Shown here piece by piece: positions 16,435 through 28,860 of a stretch of DNA of 64,000 nucleotides. The notes under the pieces are model-generated. The model worked only from the letters and a program-made list of their open reading frames with translations. It had not been told where the DNA came from and ran no database searches. Source of the stretch: Paracoccaceae bacterium (lineage in GTDB: Bacteria > Pseudomonadota > Alphaproteobacteria > Rhodobacterales > Rhodobacteraceae); the NCBI GenBank assembly GCA_023383015.1, contig JAHDXW010000012.1, positions 24,773-88,772 of the forward strand, written 5' to 3'. A program made the translations under genes and the position numbers. Numbering within the stretch: position 1 is the stretch's first letter; every line of letters begins with the position of its first letter.

Positions 16435-18324
16435 TCAGGTCGCGGGGGCGGCGGCCTTGGCGGGCGCTGCCACGGCGCCGCCCGTCGGGGCAGCTCGCTC
16501 GGCAGGCGTGCGGGCGAAACGCCGTCCCCAGTCCTCGGCCGTCTGGTGGGCGGGGGCGGCGGCGGCGAAGGCGCGCCCGGCGGCCGTCCGGCGGCGGCGG
16601 TAGGAAAGCGCCAGCCGAGCGGCACGCAGCATCATCCGCCACATCCGCCCGCGGTCGGGCACCAGCCGCAGGTGGAAGCTGCGCGGCCCGTTGGTCAGCA
16701 CATAGGCGCGCCCGCCGGTGTTGGAGGGGTGGGCGTGCACGTCCAGCAGCACCGCCCGCGCGCTGCGCTCGAGCGGGCCGAGCCCGGTGCGCAGGAGCGA
16801 GCGCAGCTGGGCGAGCGCGAGGCCACGCATCCCGGCCGGCCGCGGCCGTCCGGGAGCGCCCGGCTCGGTCTTCCAGGCGGCATCGTCCAGCCGTGCAGGC
16901 GCGTGGGCGCGGTTCAGCGCCATGATCTCGCCGTGCAGCGCCTCGGGGTCGCGGCCGAAGACGGCCTCCGGCCCGGCGAGGAAGTCGGCCACCGCCCGCA
17001 TGCGCAGCTCGGCGGTGGCGTACTGGTGGGTGAGGATCGCATCGGTGATCAGCCCGACGACATGGGCCAGCGACAGCTGCCGCACCCGCTCGGGGTAGGA
17101 GGCGGCGAAGATCAGCCGGTTGCGGAGGTCGTAGTAGGCCTGCCAGCCCTGCGGCTTGGCATAGAAGGGCTCGTGATGCACGGCGATGCCGGGCAGGGTG
17201 ACGGTGCGCACCCCGGCGCGCGCCAGCCGCTGGCCGTATTCGAAATCGTCGCCGCGGATGAACACCGGCGCCGGCAGCCCGAGGGTCCGGCAGCGCGCCA
17301 CCGGCAGGATGCAGAACCACCATGCGTTGTAGTCGGTCTTCACCGGGGTGTTGAAGTGCCACAGCTGCCCGGGGTCGGCGAGGTCGACGTTGTGACAGTA
17401 GGGCACGATGATGTTGTCGGCCCGAAGGAAGGCGCCGGCCTCGTACATCACCGTCGGCCGCAGCAGGTCGAGCATGCCCGCTCCGACCGCGACGTCGTCG
17501 CTGGCATAGTCGAGAAAGCGCAGCGCCCGCACGATCATCCGAGGGTCGAGCACGATGTCGTCGTCCATCATCAGGTGATGGCTTGCCGGGTCGGCGGCGC
17601 CCAGCTCCTCGGCCAGCGACCGGGTGAAGCCGCCGGCGCCGCCGAGGTTGCGCTGCGCGACCTCGTGCATCTTGGGGCCGGCGAGCAGGCCGCGGATCTC
17701 GGCCGAGGCGAAGGGGGCGCCCTGGTTGACGACATGGACCGCGCGGATCTCCGGCGTCGCCGCGGCAAGCCGCGCCACCCCGGCCAGGGTGCGGGCGAGA
17801 TAGGCCTCCTGGTTGAAGGTGCAGAGCCCGACCGACAGCGTCGCCCGGCGGGTCGGCGGGGTCGGGGTGACGAAGTCGATGGCGGTGACCTCGGTGGGTC
17901 GCAGTGCCGACAGCTCGACGAAGAGCCGGCTGCGGTGTTCGCCCCCGAACAGCCGCTTGTCGCCGCCGGCGGGCGGCAGGGTCACGAGGAAGCGGCCGCG
18001 GGCGGGCGCGTCAAGCCGGTGGCGTGCAAGCTGGACAAGGCCGCCGTCCCCGTCCTCCAGCACCCGGAGCGTCGCCTGGCCGCGGATCTCGACCACCACC
18101 GCGATGTCGTCCAGCCCGGCGAAGCCCTTCCAGTAGGCGCGGTAGAAGCTGCCGTGGAAGGTGTCCGTCGACAGGATCTGCCCGGCCTGCAGCGTGACCT
18201 CGAGGCTGTCACCACTGCCGTGGTCCAGGCGCACCGGGGTGCGCCGGGCGGTGTCGGTGATGCGCAGGTAGAGGCTTGCGGGAAGGTCGGGGGCGGGCTG
18301 CAGCGTCGACTGGAGAAGGTGCAT
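16435..18324 (-). CDS. galactofuranosyltransferase GlfT2-like polymerase
   Basis: A 629-residue protein with the architecture of mycobacterial GlfT2 (637 residues), the processive enzyme that builds galactofuranan from UDP-Galf: an N-terminal beta-rich domain (about 1-160), a GT-A domain (about 160-390) and a C-terminal helical domain. Key residues fall at nearly the same places: VGLCTFNQ at 165, metal-binding MMDDD with Asp254-256, WW at 335-336, the putative base in RGDDFE (Asp359-360) and HH at 383-384. The start ATG 18324 follows GAGGAC. It lies downstream of glf and a GlfT1-like gene in the same operon. That it makes galactofuranan is strongly suggested, not shown; other Galf linkages are possible. 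Confidence 0.88.
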   Translation of the reverse strand: MHLLQSTLQPAPDLPASLYLRITDTARRTPVRLDHGSGDSLEVTLQAGQILSTDTFHGSFYRAYWKGFAGLDDIAVVVEIRGQATLRVLEDGDGGLVQLARHRLDAPARGRFLVTLPPAGGDKRLFGGEHRSRLFVELSALRPTEVTAIDFVTPTPPTRRATLSVGLCTFNQEAYLARTLAGVARLAAATPEIRAVHVVNQGAPFASAEIRGLLAGPKMHEVAQRNLGGAGGFTRSLAEELGAADPASHHLMMDDDIVLDPRMIVRALRFLDYASDDVAVGAGMLDLLRPTVMYEAGAFLRADNIIVPYCHNVDLADPGQLWHFNTPVKTDYNAWWFCILPVARCRTLGLPAPVFIRGDDFEYGQRLARAGVRTVTLPGIAVHHEPFYAKPQGWQAYYDLRNRLIFAASYPERVRQLSLAHVVGLITDAILTHQYATAELRMRAVADFLAGPEAVFGRDPEALHGEIMALNRAHAPARLDDAAWKTEPGAPGRPRPAGMRGLALAQLRSLLRTGLGPLERSARAVLLDVHAHPSNTGGRAYVLTNGPRSFHLRLVPDRGRMWRMMLRAARLALSYRRRRTAAGRAFAAAAPAHQTAEDWGRRFARTPAERAAPTGGAVAAPAKAAAPAT

Positions 18325-18391
18325 GCGCGGGGCCGTCCTCGACAGGAAACGCGCGGGCCCTGGCCGTGTCGGACCGGCGACGCCGGCACCT

Positions 18392-21542
<3,151 letters not shown>

Positions 21543-21720
21543 CGCCTTCCCCCTGCCCGCCGCCGACCACGCGCTCGGGGCTTAGACCACCCGCCCCGGT
21601 CTGGCAACCGGCCGCGGCCGGCGCGCTGGACTCCGGCCGGAGCTTGCGGCATAGGGCGGGCGCTGTCGCGATCGCCGCTGCCGGCAACGCGGGGCCGCTG
21701 GACGAACCGGACGGGACGCG

Positions 21721-22704
21721 ATGCCGCTCATCACCTGCATCACGACGACGTGCAACGACGGCGCGCTGCTCGAGGCGGGCGTGCGGTCGGTGCTGGCGCA
21801 GGGCTTCGAGGATTTCGAGTACATCGTCGTCGACGACGGCTCTTCCGACGACACGCAGGAACGGCTTGACGGCATCGACGACGCGCGGCTGCGGGTACTG
21901 CGGCAGGCCAACGCGGGGCTGTCGAGCGCCCGCAACCGCGGAATCGACCATGCCCGCGGCGACTATGTCTGCTTTCTGGACGCCGACGACAGCCGCCCCG
22001 ACTGGGCCTTCGCCGCCATCGCCGGGGCGATCGGCGAGCACCGCCCCGACGTCGTCCTGTGCCGCGGCGTGCTGCGCGAGATACGGGGCGAGCCGGTGCC
22101 GTTCTACGACACCGGCCGATTCCGCACGCTGGCCGGGCTCTGCCCCGAGGGCGTCGCCGCCCGCGACCACCCCGATGCGCCGCGGATCTGGGCCGAGGCC
22201 TATGCGCTCGAGCCGCAGGCGGCCAGCAAGGCGGTCTCGCTCGCGCTGATCCGGACCCATGGCCTGCGCTTTCCCGATGGCCATTTCTTCGAGGATGTCT
22301 TCTTCCACAGCCTCGCGCTCGCTGCGGCCGGGCGCCTGGCGTTCGTGCAGACGCCCTGCTTCACCTACTTCCGCCGCTACGCCCGGCCGCAGATCACGGC
22401 CACCCACGGCGAACGCCGCTTCGATGTGCTGGCGGTGATGCGCATGACGCTCGAGGCCTTCGCCGACACCGCCGATTTCGACGACCCTGCCTGCCGGGGG
22501 GCGGTGCTGGATTCCTGCCTCAGGCTGGCCGAGTGGTGCGCCACCATGCTTGCCCGGCCGCAGCGTCCGGGCTTCCGCGCGCTTGCCGCTACCGTGCTGA
22601 CGCTTGCCCATCCGCGCTGGCTGGACCTGGCCGGCAGCGGGCTGGATCCCCAGCGCCTCGACCGCTTCCTGACCCCGCCTGCGAGGATCGCCGATGCCGG
22701 ATGA
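21721..22704 (+). CDS. GT2 family glycosyltransferase
   Basis: A 327-residue inverting GT-A glycosyltransferase: PLITCITTTCNDGALLEAGV at the start, YIVVDDGSSDDT, NAGLSSARNRGI and the metal-binding FLDADD near residues 82-87. The C-terminal half has FEDVFFHSLALAAAGRL and an aromatic region typical of EpsJ/WcaA-like transferases. It starts a five-gene plus-strand operon and overlaps the next gene by 11 bases. Donor and acceptor sugars are not predictable from sequence; position suggests a role in the capsule unit. Confidence 0.9.
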   Translation: MPLITCITTTCNDGALLEAGVRSVLAQGFEDFEYIVVDDGSSDDTQERLDGIDDARLRVLRQANAGLSSARNRGIDHARGDYVCFLDADDSRPDWAFAAIAGAIGEHRPDVVLCRGVLREIRGEPVPFYDTGRFRTLAGLCPEGVAARDHPDAPRIWAEAYALEPQAASKAVSLALIRTHGLRFPDGHFFEDVFFHSLALAAAGRLAFVQTPCFTYFRRYARPQITATHGERRFDVLAVMRMTLEAFADTADFDDPACRGAVLDSCLRLAEWCATMLARPQRPGFRALAATVLTLAHPRWLDLAGSGLDPQRLDRFLTPPARIADAG

Positions 22705-24556
22705 GGACGTGACCGCCGCGGCGGAGCCCGCGGCGATGCCTCCCAGCGTCGAGGTTGCGGCCTTCGGCCAGCGGCTCCGGGTCACGGTGCCGTCGGAGGG
22801 CTTCATGCTGGCCGATTCGCTCTGGCGGCTGCGCGAGATCCACGAGCCCGCCCTGGCCGCGGCCGCGCCGCTGGGCGCGCGGGGCGTGGCGGTGGACATC
22901 GGTGCCGGCTTCGGCGCCTTCGCGCTGACCTTCGCGCGCGCCTTCCCGGGCTGGACCGTCTGGTGCTTCGAACCCGAGCCCGCCGCCTTTGCCGCGCTCG
23001 TCCACAACATCGCCGCGCTGGGGCTGACCAACCTCGTCGCCTTCGAACTGGCGGTGGGCGCGGGCGAGGCGGCGACCGACGTTGCCGCCGTCGCCGCGGC
23101 GCTGACCGGCCGCGACGGCGCGGCGCTGGCGCGGCTGTGCCCGCTGCGGCCGTTCCGCCGACCCGAGGCGCTCGAGGGCTATCTCGAGGCCGGGACGGCC
23201 GACGCCCCCGGCCAGACCGGCCGCAGCTACCCCACGCTGCCGGCCGCCGCGCTGGCCGCGATCGCCCCGACGCTTGTCAAGCTCGTCGCCCCGCGCGCCG
23301 AGACCGACGTGCTTCAGGCGCTGGCCGAGGTGCCGGTCGAGGTGATCACGGGCGAGACCTGGTCGCCGGTGCCGGCCCGGCTTGCCTACCGCGCCGCCGG
23401 CTGGCGCCAGACCTGGCTGCCGGTGGCCGGGGTGCCGGCGCTGGCCCTGCGCCGCGCGCCCGACCCGGCCGGACGCCGCGAGGGGCTGGACGTCGTGGTG
23501 CCCTGCTTCAATGCCCGCCCCTGGGTCGGCGACTGCGTGGCGGCGATCCTCGAGGGAGCCGAGGAGGAGCTGCGCGTGATCGTCGTCGACGACGGCGCCA
23601 CCGACGGCTCGGGCGAGGCGGTGGCCGAGCGCTTTTCCGGCGACCGCCGGGTGACGGTGCACCGCAAGGAGAATGCCGGCTGCGCCTCGGCCCGCAACCG
23701 CGGCCGGATGCTGTCGGACGCGACCCACATCGCCTTCGTGGACGCCGACGACCTGCCGGGGCGGGGGATGTTCGCCGAACTGCTGGACCTTGCCCGCTAC
23801 ACCGGCGCCGAGGTGGTCCAGGGAACCTTCGAGACCCTGTGGGAGGAGCCCGGTGGCGGGCTGCGGCGCGAACCCTCCTACGAGGCGACCGACTGGGCCT
23901 TCGCCAACCTTGCCTGGACAGCCTTCGGGCGCGGCGAGATGGCCCCCGCGCCATCCGAGATTCTGCTGGCCGGGCAGCCGACGATCTGGCGCCGGGTCTA
24001 CCGCCGCGACTTCCTCGATTCGCGCAACATCTGGTTTCCCGAGCACATCCGCGCCTTCGATGACCAGATATTCCAGCATCTGACACTGCATCACGCCCGC
24101 AGCGTGCCGATGGCCCGGCACCTGGCCTACGGCTACCGCCAGCATCCCGGCCAGGACATCCGGCAGGGAGACGAGCGCGCCTTCTACGCGCTCGAAATGT
24201 TCCGCCTGCTGGCGCGCCGGGCGCTGTCGGAGGGCTGGAACGGCATGTCGCCGCTGATGCGGTCCTTCGTCAACACCGTCAACTGGAACTGGGCGAACCT
24301 GCGGGCCGACCTGCAGCCGGACTTCGCCGCGGCAGCCGCCGAACTCTGGGCGGTGCTCGAGGGGGCGCTCGGGCAGGCGGCCTTTGCCGGAGTGCAGGCC
24401 GGCGAGATCACGGCCGAGGGCTTCGCCCCGGCCCTGCGGCGGGCGCGGACGCGGCTTTCGGGGCTCGCCGCCGGCGAGGCGCTCGCCTTCCTCGATTCCT
24501 GCGCGCTGCACACCCCGCTCGTGCGCGCCGGAATCGGTCGGCGTCACGCGGGCTAA
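22694..24556 (+). CDS. fusion of FkbM-type methyltransferase-like domain and GT2 glycosyltransferase
   Basis: A 620-residue two-domain protein. Residues about 15-250 form an FkbM-like Rossmann domain: VAVDIGAGFGAFALTFARAF (SAM-binding loop), WCFEPEPAAFAALVHNI, and TLVKLVAPRAETDVLQAL. From about 262 a GT2 domain starts with LDVVVPCFNARPWV, IVVDDGATDGSGEAV, NAGCASARNRGRML and the DxD motif FVDADD, then EHIRAFDDQIFQH. One polypeptide could glycosylate and O-methylate, or the FkbM-like part may only bind the acceptor, since several of its loops are short. It overlaps the previous gene by 11 bases and lies 15 bases before a sulfotransferase-like gene. Confidence 0.88.
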   Translation: MPDEDVTAAAEPAAMPPSVEVAAFGQRLRVTVPSEGFMLADSLWRLREIHEPALAAAAPLGARGVAVDIGAGFGAFALTFARAFPGWTVWCFEPEPAAFAALVHNIAALGLTNLVAFELAVGAGEAATDVAAVAAALTGRDGAALARLCPLRPFRRPEALEGYLEAGTADAPGQTGRSYPTLPAAALAAIAPTLVKLVAPRAETDVLQALAEVPVEVITGETWSPVPARLAYRAAGWRQTWLPVAGVPALALRRAPDPAGRREGLDVVVPCFNARPWVGDCVAAILEGAEEELRVIVVDDGATDGSGEAVAERFSGDRRVTVHRKENAGCASARNRGRMLSDATHIAFVDADDLPGRGMFAELLDLARYTGAEVVQGTFETLWEEPGGGLRREPSYEATDWAFANLAWTAFGRGEMAPAPSEILLAGQPTIWRRVYRRDFLDSRNIWFPEHIRAFDDQIFQHLTLHHARSVPMARHLAYGYRQHPGQDIRQGDERAFYALEMFRLLARRALSEGWNGMSPLMRSFVNTVNWNWANLRADLQPDFAAAAAELWAVLEGALGQAAFAGVQAGEITAEGFAPALRRARTRLSGLAAGEALAFLDSCALHTPLVRAGIGRRHAG

Positions 24557-24571
24557 GGGCGGCGAGGGCGC

Positions 24572-25567
24572 ATGCGCAAGCGGCTTGTCCTGCACATCGG
24601 GTCGCACAAGACCGGAACCACCCACATCCAGAGCACGCTGGCCCGCAACGCCGCGGTGCTGGAGCGCATCGGCGTGCTCTATCCCCAGGCCGGGCGCATC
24701 CACGAGGCCCATTTCCGTCTGTGCTGGCAGCTCAAGGACCGCAAGCTGAAGCAGTCCGCGCTTGCGTCGCTGCCCGATTGGGCGGCGTTGCAGGACGAGA
24801 TCGACGCCGCTCCGCAGCCCGTCGCCGTGGTGAGTTCCGAGGAATTCGGCCTCGGCCTCGACCCCGCCCGCCTCGCCCCGCTTGCCGAGCGCTACGATGT
24901 CGCCGTGGTCTTCTACCTGCGCAGCCCCGACAGCTATCTCGAGAGCTTCTACAACCAGTTCGTGAAGGACTTCGAGACCCGCGAGGCACGCACGATCGAC
25001 CGCTACCTCGCCGAGGAGCGGCTGCACTTCCTCGAGACCGCCCGCATCCTGCGCCCCTGGGCAGAGCTGTTCGGCGATGCCGCGCTGAGGGTCCGTCTGT
25101 TCGACCGGGTGCGTGCCGCCGGCGGGCTGATGGCCGACTTCCTCGATGCCATCGGCTGTACCGAGCGGCCGGCCTTCGGACCGCCCGGGCCGGTTGTGCA
25201 CCACAAGGCCTCACTGCCGCCGGACGCGCTCGAATACGTCAGGGCCATGAACCCGTGGCTGACCCGGCCGGACGGACATCACAAGTTCGTGGTCCGACTG
25301 TCGCGCATGGCGCAGGCCCGGTCGGCCGAACTGCAGCAGACCCGTGCGGGGCTGCTGTCGCTGGCCGGGCGGCAGGCGCTGCGCAGCCGCTTCGCCGACG
25401 CCAACCGCAAGGCCGCGCGCGCCTATCTTGGCGTCGATGCCAACCCCTTCCCGCCCGACGAGGCGCCGGCCCCGCCGGCCGACTTCGACGCCCGCCTGTC
25501 CGAGGCCACTGCCGCGGTCGTCGGCAAGGTTGCCGCGTTCCTCAAGGAGTACGTCGACGAGGGCTGA
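24572..25567 (+). CDS. sulfotransferase-like protein
   Basis: A 331-residue protein with the N-terminal 5'-phosphosulfate loop LVLHIGSHKTGTTHIQSTL (residues 5-23), the strand VAVVSSEEF and a 3'-phosphate-type motif VAVVFYLRSPDSYLESFYNQF. It is most similar in pattern to the proteins encoded at 14352 and 25681. It likely modifies the exported polysaccharide with sulfate; function as some other P-loop transferase cannot be excluded because this clade has no characterised member I recognise. It follows the FkbM-GT2 fusion by 15 bases and is separated from the next gene by 113 bases containing a hairpin. Confidence 0.82.
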   Translation: MRKRLVLHIGSHKTGTTHIQSTLARNAAVLERIGVLYPQAGRIHEAHFRLCWQLKDRKLKQSALASLPDWAALQDEIDAAPQPVAVVSSEEFGLGLDPARLAPLAERYDVAVVFYLRSPDSYLESFYNQFVKDFETREARTIDRYLAEERLHFLETARILRPWAELFGDAALRVRLFDRVRAAGGLMADFLDAIGCTERPAFGPPGPVVHHKASLPPDALEYVRAMNPWLTRPDGHHKFVVRLSRMAQARSAELQQTRAGLLSLAGRQALRSRFADANRKAARAYLGVDANPFPPDEAPAPPADFDARLSEATAAVVGKVAAFLKEYVDEG

Positions 25568-25615
25568 GCGTCCCGCCGCGGCGCTTGCATTCGGTGCCGA
25601 CTTCGGATGAAACGC

Positions 25616-25637
25616 GCGCCGGGGCGGGCCCCGGCGC
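25616..25637 (+). terminator. 9-bp hairpin between two sulfotransferase-like genes
   Basis: GCGCCGGGG (25616-25624) and CCCCGGCGC (25629-25637) form a perfect 9-bp stem with a CGGG loop, 49 bases after the stop codon at 25567. There is no T-run. It may attenuate or stabilise the operon transcript rather than end it, as the next gene begins at 25681 on the same strand. Confidence 0.4.
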
Positions 25638-25680
25638 ATCCGCTTCCAGTGCCGCAACCGGCTGACTGCAGAGGCCCTCC

Positions 25681-26817
25681 ATGCACCTCGTCCTTCATAT
25701 CGGCCCGCACAAGACCGGGTCGACGGCGATCCAGCAGGCGATCTGGCAGTCGCGCGAGGCCCTGGCGGGGGCCGGGGTGTTCACATGGTTCGCCGACCGC
25801 ATGCCGGAGAAGGCGCTGGCGCTGGCCTTCGCGGGCGCGGGGCTGCTCGACCAGCCCGACACCCGCCGCCACTTCCCCACGGCCGAGGCCGCCCGGGCCT
25901 GGAGCAGGGCGCGCTGGGAGGAGTTCGAGGCCGCCGCCGCCGCGAGCGACTGCCGGGTGGCCGTGCTCTCGAGCGAGCATTTCGCCAGCCCGCGGCTGCC
26001 CGGCCCGGTCTTCGAGCGGCTGGCGCGCCGGTTTGCGCACGTTACCGTCGTCGCCTACGCCCGCGCCCCGGAAGGGCTGTTTCTGTCGATGCTCGCCCAG
26101 TCGCTGCGGGCTGGCCGCCACCGCATCGGCGACCTCCCGGTTCCGGGCGCCTACCGCTACCCCTACCGCCGGCTGCTGGCAGGCTGGGCGGCGGCGGCGG
26201 GCGAGGCCAACCTGGTGGTCCGCAGCTTCGCGCGCGAGAACCTGGCCGGCGGCGACGTGGTGACCGACTTCTTCGGCGTCCTGCGCCGCCTTGCGCCGGT
26301 GCCCGAGCCCCGCCCGGTGCGCGCCAACGAGTCGCTGCCGGCGGCGGCACTCGCCTGGCTGGCGTTCAGCAACCAGGTGATCGACCCCCGCCATCCGCCG
26401 GAGGCGCGGCGCGAGGCGATCCGGCGGCTGGTGGCCTCGCCGGCGGTTGCGGCGCTGCCGCGGCTGCGGCTGGACGACCCGCTGCTTGCCGCCGCGCTGG
26501 CGCGCCAGACGGCCGGCGAGTGCCGCTGGGTGAACCGCCGCTTCCTCGACGGACAGGTGCCGCTGCCCGAGGGCGAACCGGCGGCGGCGGCGCCGGCCGG
26601 CGGCGACGCGGACGAGGGGGCGGCGATGCGGCGCCTGCTGGTCGCGGCGCTGACGCCGCAGGCGCTTGATGTCATCGCCGCCGCACTGGCCGGTCCGGCT
26701 CCGGCACCCTCGGCGCTTCGCCGCAGCCGGACGGCGGCGGGCAGGGCCGAGCGCCGCCGCGCCGCGCGCGAGGCCGGCGACGGCGCCGCCGGTCCCTCCG
26801 CGGCTGCGGACGCCTGA
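25681..26817 (+). CDS. sulfotransferase-like protein
   Basis: A 378-residue protein with the loop LVLHIGPHKTGSTAIQQAI (residues 3-21), VAVLSSEHF and VTVVAYARAPEGLFLSML, the same pattern as the proteins at 14352 and 24572. The C-terminal ~60 residues are Ala/Arg-rich and probably disordered. It likely uses PAPS to sulfate a sugar. Its TGA overlaps the ATG of the following glycosyltransferase-sulfotransferase fusion (TGATG at 26815-26819), so both are made together. Confidence 0.8.
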   Translation: MHLVLHIGPHKTGSTAIQQAIWQSREALAGAGVFTWFADRMPEKALALAFAGAGLLDQPDTRRHFPTAEAARAWSRARWEEFEAAAAASDCRVAVLSSEHFASPRLPGPVFERLARRFAHVTVVAYARAPEGLFLSMLAQSLRAGRHRIGDLPVPGAYRYPYRRLLAGWAAAAGEANLVVRSFARENLAGGDVVTDFFGVLRRLAPVPEPRPVRANESLPAAALAWLAFSNQVIDPRHPPEARREAIRRLVASPAVAALPRLRLDDPLLAAALARQTAGECRWVNRRFLDGQVPLPEGEPAAAAPAGGDADEGAAMRRLLVAALTPQALDVIAAALAGPAPAPSALRRSRTAAGRAERRRAAREAGDGAAGPSAAADA

Positions 26818-28838
26818 TGCCGACCGACGTTCTCATTCTGCGCACCCATGCCGCCGATCCCGGGCGCGATGGGGCCGTCGCGCGGTTCGGCGCCATTGCC
26901 GGCCTCCGGCTTGTCGTCGCGGTCGCGGCGTCGCGCGGGCAGGTGCAGCTGCCCGAGGGGGTGGAAAGGGTCGTACTGGACCAGCCGGGGCTGCAGGAGG
27001 ACGGGCTTGCCACGCCGCCCGACTGGGGCTGGCGCTGCGGCGACTATCCGCTCTACGCCGTGCGGCGGGCCGTTCCGGACGCCCGCTTCTACTGGCTCAC
27101 CGACAGCGACGTGGTGCTGAACGCCCGCCCCGACCGCTTCTTCGCTCGTTTCGCGGCCAGCGACGCCGACCTGCTTGCCCCCGGCCTGGGCCAGCGGCCG
27201 CCGGGATGGGCCCATTACCCGGCAATGGCCCGCTTCGGGACCGAGGTATGGGGCTGCCTGTTCTCGTTCCTGCGCATCTCTGGGCGCGCGATCGACCATC
27301 TGCTGCCCCGCCGGCAGGCGCTGCTGGCGCGCTGGCAGGCAGCCAACGCCGCGGGGCCGCAGCTGAAGTGGCCGAACGACGAATCCTTCGTCGCCACTGA
27401 ACTGCATGCCGCCGGGATGCCGATGGCCGATCTCAACGACTTCGGCCACCGCGTCTACGGCCGCGGCTGGGGCTGGCACTTCCCCATCCACCCCGCGGCG
27501 CCGGCCTTCGAGCGCCCCGACGGCCAGATCTACCACCCCGTCGCCGCCGACACCGCCGGCTTCCTGCGCCGGATCGAGCGCACCCTCGCCCGGCTCGAGG
27601 CCGCGGGCGATGCGGGGCGCATCCTGCCGGGGCTCACCCGGGCGCTGAAGACCCTGCCGCTGGAAGCCGGCCGGCCGGCCGGCCTTGACGTGCGCCCCGA
27701 GGCCGAGGCTGCGCTTGCCGCGATGGTCGCGGCCAGCGCCCTGCCCGGGCAGGGCGAGGGCATCGGTCAACTGGCGAACGAGCTCTTTCCTCCCCGGGAA
27801 GGGGTGGCGGAGATCACCCATCACGCCGTCGCCGGGCGGCCGGGCCCGGGCTGGCGGGTGGCGGCGGCGGCCGATTTCCGGCTTGGCCCGGCGGTCGCGG
27901 CCCCCTGCCTGCCGCGCGGGCAGGCCACCGCCTACGCGGCCGATTTCGCGACCCGCCGCCTTGCCCTGACGCTGACCCCGTCGAGTACCGGACTGCTGGC
28001 AGCGCCGTTCTTCTACCAGGCCCAGCGCGAGGCCGCGCGCTCGGTCGCGTTCCTTCCCTTCGACCGGCTGCCCGAGGCCTATCCGGCGGTCGGCGACCCC
28101 GCCGCGGCGCCGCTCATCGTGATGTCGCCGGGCCGCTGCGGGTCGACCTTCATGAATGTGCTCCTGGCCGCCGCCGGGCTGACCGCTGTCTCCGAGCCCG
28201 ACACCTTCGCGCAGGCGCCGGGGCTGATGGGCCGGGAGGCCGCCCAGGCGGGGCGAGGAGCCGACGCCTGCCGCGCCGATGCGGTTGCAGTGCTTCGTGC
28301 CACCGTCGCCTCGCTTGCCTGCGCCACCGCGACCGACACCGGCCGGCTGGCGCTGAAGCTCCGGTCGCAGGCCAATCCCGCTGCCGCGGCGATCCGCGAT
28401 GCCTTTCCGCAGGCCCGGTTCCTGTTCCTGTTCCGCGATGCCGAGCCCTGGGTGCGCTCGTTCGTCACCGCCTTCGGCCACGAGGCGCCGCGGCTGGTCT
28501 CCAATCTTGCCGCGGCGATCCGCGCCTGCGCCCTGATTGCCGACGGTGGCGCCCGCGTTGCCATCATGACCTACGAGCAGCTCGCCCGCGACCCCGCGGC
28601 GGCGCTTGAAGCCCTCGCGGCGACTGGGCTGCTGGCCGGCCCGCCGCCGGATCCGGCCGCGCTCGCGCAGGCTGCCGCGGCCGATTCCCAGGCAGGAACC
28701 GCCATCTCGCGCGAGGCCCGGGCGGCGCGCGGTGCCGGCGAAGATCCTGCGGTCGCCGCCACCCTTGCCGCCTTCCGCGAGCTCTGGCCGGCGGCGCGCC
28801 CGTCGGCCGAGATCGCCCGGCTGGGCCTGCCGTTCTGA
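26817..28838 (+). CDS. bimodular protein: glycosyltransferase-like domain plus sulfotransferase domain
   Basis: A 673-residue protein. The first ~260 residues look like a GT-A transferase: VLILRTHAADPG at the start, FYWLTDSDVVLNARPDRFF with a DxD motif near residue 99, KWPNDESFVATEL and a Trp/His-rich GRGWGWHFPIHP. Residues about 435-640 are a sulfotransferase domain: IVMSPGRCGSTFMNVLLA (phosphosulfate loop), LALKLRSQ and FLFLFRDAEPWVRSF (3'-phosphate site). The linker holds a beta-rich segment. A single enzyme that adds a sugar and sulfates it, or recognises the glycan through the first domain, is an attractive reading but untested. It converges on the ABC ATPase gene 22 bases away. Confidence 0.82.
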   Translation: MPTDVLILRTHAADPGRDGAVARFGAIAGLRLVVAVAASRGQVQLPEGVERVVLDQPGLQEDGLATPPDWGWRCGDYPLYAVRRAVPDARFYWLTDSDVVLNARPDRFFARFAASDADLLAPGLGQRPPGWAHYPAMARFGTEVWGCLFSFLRISGRAIDHLLPRRQALLARWQAANAAGPQLKWPNDESFVATELHAAGMPMADLNDFGHRVYGRGWGWHFPIHPAAPAFERPDGQIYHPVAADTAGFLRRIERTLARLEAAGDAGRILPGLTRALKTLPLEAGRPAGLDVRPEAEAALAAMVAASALPGQGEGIGQLANELFPPREGVAEITHHAVAGRPGPGWRVAAAADFRLGPAVAAPCLPRGQATAYAADFATRRLALTLTPSSTGLLAAPFFYQAQREAARSVAFLPFDRLPEAYPAVGDPAAAPLIVMSPGRCGSTFMNVLLAAAGLTAVSEPDTFAQAPGLMGREAAQAGRGADACRADAVAVLRATVASLACATATDTGRLALKLRSQANPAAAAIRDAFPQARFLFLFRDAEPWVRSFVTAFGHEAPRLVSNLAAAIRACALIADGGARVAIMTYEQLARDPAAALEALAATGLLAGPPPDPAALAQAAAADSQAGTAISREARAARGAGEDPAVAATLAAFRELWPAARPSAEIARLGLPF

Positions 28839-28860
28839 GCCGGCCGCGGCGGCGGCGGTC

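Noticed and set aside
25681..28838. kinase or ATPase reading of the P-loop motifs
   Set aside because: The HxGxxKTGSTxIQ and PGRCGSTF loops with later YxRxP/FLFRD segments fit the sulfotransferase 5'- and 3'-phosphate sites better than a Walker A/B pair.
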